This document shows positions 58,397 to 64,000 of a stretch of DNA of 64,000 nucleotides, one piece after another (position 1 is the stretch's first letter; every line of letters starts with the position of its first letter). This stretch comes from Papaver somniferum. Taxonomy: Eukaryota; Streptophyta; Magnoliopsida; Ranunculales; Papaveraceae. The DNA lies in the NCBI RefSeq assembly GCF_003573695.1, contig NC_039362.1, positions 194,242,827 through 194,306,826 of the forward strand, given 5' to 3'. The notes under the pieces were generated by a model. That model worked only from the letters and a program-made list of their open reading frames with translations. It made no database searches and had not been told where the DNA came from. A program made the translations under genes and the position numbers.

Positions 58397-58748
58397 ATAT
58401 GGGTTTGGGAAATGAGTTTGGGCTTGGAAAATCTTGAGACCACTTCTTCTTTAAGAACAAATCTCTTCTTCAAGCCCATTTCTACCCTCTTTGGTCTTCC
58501 GCACATCATTCTTCACGGCTTCCTTGCGTAATTCCTCCTGGCTTTTCACTACTTTTCTGCTCTATTCCGCTCCGCAAGTCATCCAGACTTTATTTATTAC
58601 CTAAAAATGCAAAATTAAGTAAGAAAAATATTTATTCCTGAAAACAATGAAAATACAGAATATGGGATAAAATGTAGAATTACTGCACAAAAGATGAGTC
58701 AAATGCCAACAAAAAGGGATAAATATATACATTATTTGGCACTCATCA
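58393..58748 (-). repeat. Element B 5' LTR, truncated
   Basis: First about 356 bp of the LTR on the minus strand (TGATGAGTGCCAAATAATG from 58748), matching 54409 down to about 54050. It breaks at TAGAATATGGG into the filler and RT. Confidence 0.85.
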
Positions 58749-58753
58749 CTTGG

Positions 58754-59160
58754 TTCTTAGCCTGAGAAACTATCTCTTGGTGATTAGTAGTCATAACATC
58801 CGATCTTTCTTTACACATGTTTAGATACACTTTACACTCTTATCACATGTCTTTATTTGTTATCAGTGCTAGGATTGTGCCTTTTAGCTAGATTGACATC
58901 TCCATTTTGATGTGAGCTTAAACTGACTTGCACAAGTCACATTTGATGGAATCTGAGCTTATATTTTGACCTAGAACTTTGTAGGTACGTTCTAAGCAAA
59001 CCTTCACGAGACTTCAACTCGTCCACTAGGGACACTTAGTGGTTTAAAAGGCTTAGTGCATATGCTAAATGCATTAGAGAGACCAGCGACAGTGGTATAG
59101 GTAGGATTTCCTTAGTTTTGTTTTACTTGAGGACAAGTAAAATTCAGGTTTGGGGGTATT
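58754..59160 (+). other. Element A 3' untranslated region, second part, with polypurine tract
   Basis: Continuation of the A 3' region after the B insertion; no gene. Ends with AGGTTTGGGGGTATT (59146-59160) directly before the 3' LTR. Confidence 0.8.
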
Positions 59161-61047
59161 TGATGAGTGCTAAAAAGTGCATATTTCTATATATTTTTCT
59201 TGGCATTTAACTCATCTTTTGTGCATTAATTCTACATTTTATCCCATATTCTGTGTTTTCGTTGTTTTCAAGAATAAATACTTTTCTTAATTAATTTTGC
59301 ATTTTTAGGTACTAAATAAAGCCTGGTTAACTCACGGAGCGAAAAGAGCAAAGGAACGGCAAAGACTCTCGCTAGGAGGAAGCGAAGAATGATGTTTGCA
59401 AGAGCCGGATCAACTAGAAGTGGGCTTGAAGAGGAAGAATTGTTCTCAAAGAAGATATGGGCTTGGCATACCCAAGACCCAAAACCCTTACCCAAATCCA
59501 TTTCCATTATCCATACCCATTTCCATGAGAGCCGTCAGATTGAATCCATCTTGTCATCCAACGGTCGCCTCATCATTGTGCATCAAAATCCGAAGCTCCT
59601 GTCAAACACAATAGTACCTAACTCCATCTGAAGCCGTCAGTTTTGTTGTATCTCATGATCAAACGGTCGTTCATATCGCATCGTTGGATCATTCCATCAT
59701 CTTTTCATCCTACGCTTTCGCTTCGGTGAGCATCAACCTTTGATACGTCCGTCTAACACCCTAGTCACCGAACCCTATTACCCAACCAAACAGACCCTTC
59801 TTCTCCATCGGGTTCTTCTTCTCATCTTCCTCAAAAACTCCACAGTCCTACCACCATACCGCCTGCAACTCCACTGCCACCACCATCTCTTCCACCTTCA
59901 TCTCGAACACCACAACTACCACCTTCCCCCGACAAACTCAGTATTCCATCACCACCCTTGTCTCTTCCTTTCTCGTCTGTAGCATCGAGTCCTGATGCTA
60001 CAAACTCGACAGTAAGAGAAGCTAGGGTTCACAGAAGTCTAGGGCTAGGCCAACAGCGCAACAAGAGATAGAGGAGGAGCAGAAGAACATCAAGAAGCAT
60101 GGGTCAGCGCTCAATTGCAGAGGGGACAACGAATTCAGAGGGTATGGTGAGTTTTCCCCAATTTCCCAAGAACCCTTATTTTATCAAATTTGGGGAAAAT
60201 GCTTGTAAACCCTAATTGAATGTTTTGGGTATAAATAGAGATGAAGGGTGAATGTTAGAATCATATCTGGACTAGCCAGTAGACATTTGAAGAAATTTTC
60301 ATTACAATTTCAAATTCAGTCCCTTTATCACAGTTGATTTTTTTGAATGTTGTGTGTTGTGTTTGAATTATCTTGTATGATGAATGCTTGTGTATGTAAT
60401 ATGTTGAGCATGAGCTAAGTAGCATTAAGCTAAGGCTCAGTTGAAGCCTTATGCACTGTCAAATGACAAGTTGCTAGGATAGTTAACTCCATGCCCTGTT
60501 TTGCTTGAGCAATTGGAAGAAACTAATGCTCATAGTGCCTGTGATTGACTGCTCTGTCAAAAGACAGTCAATACTAGGGGCAAACTAATGAGCAAGTTAG
60601 TTCTCTTCCATTTCTAGATGTATGCATAGGATATTCAACTCAACCTAGAAATATGTTGTTTGATTAGGACACAAGGTGGATCCTAAGCCTTGGCTTAACC
60701 ACAAATCCTTTACAATCACTTATAATTTCAGTTCTATTTTGTGCCCTGCTAAATTTACTTTCCTTCACTGTTTTTCCTGCTATTTTTATTTTATATCCTC
60801 TGCCATTTAATCTTTGCTGTTTTGCCATCTTGTGTTAACTGCTTTGGTTTGTTAACTTTTTTGGTTCTTTGCATCTGCCATATTACCTTTTCTTGCTCAC
60901 TGCCATAGTGCTTTGCACCCATTGATAGCTTAGGATAATTTCTTGTATGCTCCCACTCCCTATGGACTGATCTCATTCTTACTTTCTATACTAAAACTTG
61001 ACCTTGTATACTTGCAAGTCTTTTGTGTGTCGTTCCCGAGCACACCA
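59161..61047 (+). repeat. Element A 3' LTR (1887 bp)
   Basis: TGATGAGTGC at 59161 to CACACCA at 61047. TATA box at 60230-60237. Shorter than the 5' LTR chiefly because a piece corresponding to about 44672-44750 is absent, and it has a small insertion (TTGTTAACTTTTTTGG near 60848). Confidence 0.95.
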
Positions 61048-61068
61048 GTCTCCCCACCCTATCTCCAG

Positions 61069-62192
61069 TGGGTGGCGTCCCCGAGCTGATATGGCTTCGA
61101 AACGAAAGAGCACGGCAAAGATCTCGTATTAAAGATCTTGTTGAGAAAATTAAGGGTGAAGCCAAGAAATGGGATGCTCGGGCTGAGGTATGGCGCGCAA
61201 GGCATGTTCAGATGGTCGACATGCAAAATCTGTATAACCATGACCGTGCTTTATTTAATGGTACACTGCTGTGGACACGTGATAGTCTGCGGGAATCCCG
61301 TGAGCGTACTTCCTTGTTGGAGTCTAGGATTCAGCTTCTGGAAGAATAATTACAGAAGGCTCGATCCATTATTCTTCCAGGAGTTAAGGATATGCTATGT
61401 CTTGCAGAGAAAGAGACGATGCCCGTGCCGAAGTCTGTGCTCTCAGCAATGCCCTTGCCGCGTCCCGCGCTGAAGTAGCTCGTCAGGCTGAGTCTGAGAG
61501 GAATCTTGAAGTGTGTATGTACAGACTTAGCAAAGGGGTATCAGAGATAAATAAAGAAGTCGACCACCTTCGTCACATGGATTCGATGAAGCAGGTAGAA
61601 TTAGATGCCTGTCAATTTACTCTCACCAACCTTCAACTAGACTATAAGAAATTATCCGCGGAATATGACATCTTGATGAAGCGCGAGATGCGGTTGTTAA
61701 TGAGTATGAAGAGGCTTCGGCTTGTGTCGAAGGTATAACCCTATTTCATCGAGTGTGATTGTTTTTCTGTGCTAACTCCGGTGTTGTCTTTTTCAGAGCT
61801 CGAGGGACACCTTCGCGTCAATGAAAAACTTGAAAAGGCTCAATCTTCCTTAGCGCAGCAGGAAGAACAGACCAACATTTAAGAGTTTGCGGCAACCCGC
61901 GAGGAGGCCGTTGGTGCTGCTTCTAGAGAAGTGAATCGTCTATCTTCGTTGTTATCCCAAGCCCAACAGCGGACGCAGTTATTAAGCACAAGGCTCGTGT
62001 CAATTGGCTGAGGAACGAACAAGATGCTGGAGAGATAGAACTTGGCCTAAAGAACGAGCATGGTCTTGTGAAGAACTATCCGTCGTCCAGTTCCTTCCTG
62101 CTGCCTGCTGCTCCTCGGGACCCTCATCTGGTGGGAGCGTCCCTTCAAGTCTTCGGAACAATCCTGCTGATGGGGCGGCATCATCTAGGTAG
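61069..62192 (+). pseudogene. Antisense extra ORF of Tat element C, 3' exons, decayed
   Basis: Exon from 61069 after acceptor CTATCTCCAG. It completes the codon left open at 42979 (phase 1) to read VGGVPELIWLRNERARQRS, so it is the next exon across the A insertion. The text is coiled-coil like (RIKDLVEKIKGEAKKWDARAE). A TAA at 61347-61349 ends that frame. A second exon from about 61411 (RERDDARAEVCALSNALA) ends at donor GAAG|GTATAA (61733) in a frame shifted near 61685. A third starts at 61797 after TTTTTCAG (ELEGHLRVNEKLEKAQSSL), with a TAA at about 61880 and another frame change near 62000 before the probable end GAASSR-stop at 62192. Several lesions, so the gene is dead. Confidence 0.6.
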
Positions 62193-62850
62193 AGACCGCA
62201 GCATTTTGTAGAGACCGCGCACATTATCCTTCCCTTTTTGTAATCATGTAACAAGAATATTTTTTGCTAGTATCATGTAAAAGGAATATTTTTTGATGTG
62301 TATCTTCCTTGAATTGGCCTTTCACTTTTTGTAATCATCCTTTATGAAATGGATCCTTTTCTTGATATACCTGCAATGTTGGTTTGTTTTTATTTTAAGC
62401 ATTTGTGAAAACAAAGTTTTTAAGTGTTTGGGTGCGATACTGAAGGAGGTACCTTCGTGATCGTCTTGAGACCTGTCACCCCGCTGGCGAATCCTGGGCC
62501 AGAGGATTCCCAGACGGTGGGGGCCGAGGCAACGTTCTAGGATATGGGGTTAAAATATTTACACACCCATTCCGTCGACCCGTTGCCTTAAGATTGGTTG
62601 GGTATCTCTTTCTGCTGGGTGCCTTCCCCCTGGTCTTACACTTATGGACACTGATGGGGGAGCCCTGAGAGATTGTAGATTAACTACTTTCCCCAATATT
62701 GTCGATAGATTCGTGACTTGATAATTTGAAAGCTTGTTTGATTGATAGGTTGAGGCCTGCAATTCCTCTTCCAGAGATAGAAACATGTGGAGCGGTCAGG
62801 CTCCCTTCTTCTTCTGGTACACTCCAAGCAGATTCAAGTCTGCGTTGCTC
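62193..62850. other. Spacer between antisense ORF and pol of element C
   Basis: No gene recognised. T-rich sequence after the antisense ORF could hold its polyadenylation site; a GC-rich stretch near 62460-62540 follows. Small frames here are not convincing. Confidence 0.5.
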
Positions 62851-64000
62851 CTATGGGAAGTATGGTTTGAGCCACTTAGCATTCCAAGGATGCCGGAGGA
62901 CCTCGCCTTTTAGATTACGAAGGTAGTAGGAACCGTTACCCGCATCGTGTATTATAAAAGGTCCTCCCCACGTAGGTGCTAATTTTCCCCATCTCTTTTC
63001 TTGCTGATACCGTGGGATTGTTCTCAACACATACTGCCCTTCTACAAAATTCCGAAGCTTTACCTTTTTGTTGTACTCCCTTGCTAGTCTTCGTTGATAA
63101 TTTTCCATCTTTTGTAATGCTGCTTCCCTTCTTCCTTCCAAGTCGTCCAACCTTTCTAACATCATATCTGTTGTGAGGTTTTTCTCCCAAGCTTCGGTCT
63201 TCGTGGTTGGCATGAGGATTTCCGTAGGGATGACTGCTTCAGCTCCATAAGTTAGAAGAAACGGGGATTCCCCGGTGGCGGATCTTCGCGTTGTCCTGTA
63301 TGCCCATAACACATTGTGCAGTGTTCACACCATCTCCCTTTATGCTCGTCTAATTGTTTTTTGAGTATAAGGGCGAGGGTCTTGTTGGTAGCTTCCGCTT
63401 GTCCGTTGCTTTGAGGGTATATGGGGGTGGACTTGTTCTTTCTTATCTTGAAAGTATCGAAGAGCATGTCTATATTTTTCCCCTGTAATTGCTTACCATT
63501 ATCAGATACAATTTCAGCGGGTATACCGAATCTGCAAATGATGTTCTGGAATATGAAAGTAAACACATCCACGTCTCTGATCCTGGCCAAGGCCTTAGCC
63601 TCCACCCATTTACTGAAGTAGTCCGTGGCTACTATCAAAAATCGTCTTTTCCCTGATCCTTCGATGAAAGGCCCGACGATGTCTACGCCCCATTTTGCAA
63701 ATGGCCACGGGCTATCGACGGAGTTTAACATTGTTGCCGGCGCGTGGATCTTTTTGGCGAAGCGCTGACATTCTTCACACGTCGGGACATCCTCGCGGCA
63801 TCCTGTATCATTGTCGGCCAGTAATATCCTTGCGTTTTTGCTTTGTCAGCTAGTGATCTCATGCCGCTATGATTCCCCGCGTCACCATAATGGATATCTT
63901 TAGAATTCGATGCCCCTCTTTCCGGGACAAGCAACGTAGTAATGGTCCAGGAAGGATTTCTTGTACAGGACCCCATCCCGAAGATCATATCTTCCTACTT
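62851..64000 (-). pseudogene. Element C pol, integrase end (Tat lineage), two frameshifts
   Basis: Minus strand, entering from beyond the window. 63988-63725 holds the HHCC finger region (HYGDAGNHSGMRSLADKA, GYYWPTM); a frameshift near 63790 loses the second Cys pair from frame. 63731-63252 has the core: catalytic D in WGVDIVGPF, FSKWVEAKALA, D in IVSDNGKQL and E in NGQAEATNKT. A frameshift near 63315 passes to 63312-62851 (LWAYRTTRRSATGESPFLL, GGPFIIHDAGNGSYYLRNL, ending HPWNAKWLKPYFP). KWVEAKAL and the PWNA ending are typical of Tat/Ogre-type integrases. It lies tail to tail with the antisense ORF. Confidence 0.85.

Larger units (their letters stand above)
52464..58748 (-). mobile_element. 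Element B: truncated Athila-lineage element nested in A, TSD CTTGG
   Basis: Minus-strand element with a full 3' LTR (52464-54409), 3' region, decayed pol and only 356 bp of 5' LTR (58393-58748). Perfect duplications CTTGG at 52459-52463 and 58749-58753. B itself carries an uninterrupted copy of the target region (54812-54835), which confirms the insertion point in A. PBS, gag, protease and the N-terminal half of RT are deleted. Confidence 0.9.
43055..61047 (+). mobile_element. Element A: Athila-lineage Ty3/gypsy retrotransposon, TSD GTCTC
   Basis: Two direct LTRs (43055-44998 and 59161-61047), TG..CA ends, a tRNA-Asp PBS, gag-pol and a polypurine tract are all present. The 5-bp duplication GTCTC is at 43050-43054 and 61048-61052. 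Without the nested element B and its duplicated 5 bp it is about 11.7 kb. It sits in an intron of the antisense gene of C, in the same orientation as that gene. The LTRs differ by roughly twenty substitutions by eye plus an indel or two, so insertion is fairly recent. Confidence 0.95.

Noticed and set aside
62004..62926. Small frames around 62000-62930 on both strands
   Set aside because: Fragments of the decayed antisense ORF or shadows of the C pol; no independent gene signal.

Overview
The window is nuclear DNA of a flowering plant, most likely a eudicot. It is mostly a nested stack of LTR retrotransposons of plant-specific Ty3/gypsy lineages (Tat and Athila), plus small hAT-like DNA transposons, a Ty1/copia fragment and two short host-gene remnants. 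There are no rRNA, CRISPR or bacterial features. Splice sites, TATA boxes, tRNA-type primer binding sites (PBS) and target-site duplications (TSDs) are readable directly. The species cannot be named from the sequence.

Layout. (1) 1-6.8 kb: copia gag fragment (minus), an F-box-like C-terminal remnant, a truncated QCR9-like ORF carrying a 96-bp in-frame duplication, a hAT-like MITE (2586-3732, TSD GTGTGGAC), and a long-hairpin hAT-like element (4049-6337) with a second hAT-like element nested at its apex (4586-5838, TSD ATTACGAC). (2) About 6.8-64 kb: one large minus-strand Tat-lineage element, called C. Its 3' LTR lies at about 6834-7466 plus 39494-39680, a multi-exon ORF runs antisense to pol on the plus strand (40424-62192), and the integrase end of pol is at 62851-64000; the rest is beyond the right edge. 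(3) Inserted in the LTR of C: a 32-kb tandem array, called D (7467-39493), of eight LTR copies and seven internal segments, all minus, flanked by one TSD (CCCTG). (4) Inserted in an intron of the antisense ORF of C: an Athila-lineage element A (43055-61047, TSD GTCTC) with long LTRs and a nearly intact gag-pol. (5) Inserted in the 3' region of A: a minus-strand Athila element B (52464-58748, TSD CTTGG), truncated and badly frameshifted.

The D array holds two non-autonomous subtypes with shared LTRs, spliced leaders and 3' regions. One encodes gag-protease fused to a C-terminal transmembrane module; the other encodes an unrelated acidic protein ending in a related module. Neither encodes reverse transcriptase or integrase, so both would need enzymes in trans, for example from Athila elements like A. 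The right end of the array contains copies of a new chimeric unit in which a truncated U3 is joined through a 6-nt microhomology to the transmembrane module, giving a new in-frame ATG. This array and the proteins in it are the most unusual content of the window.
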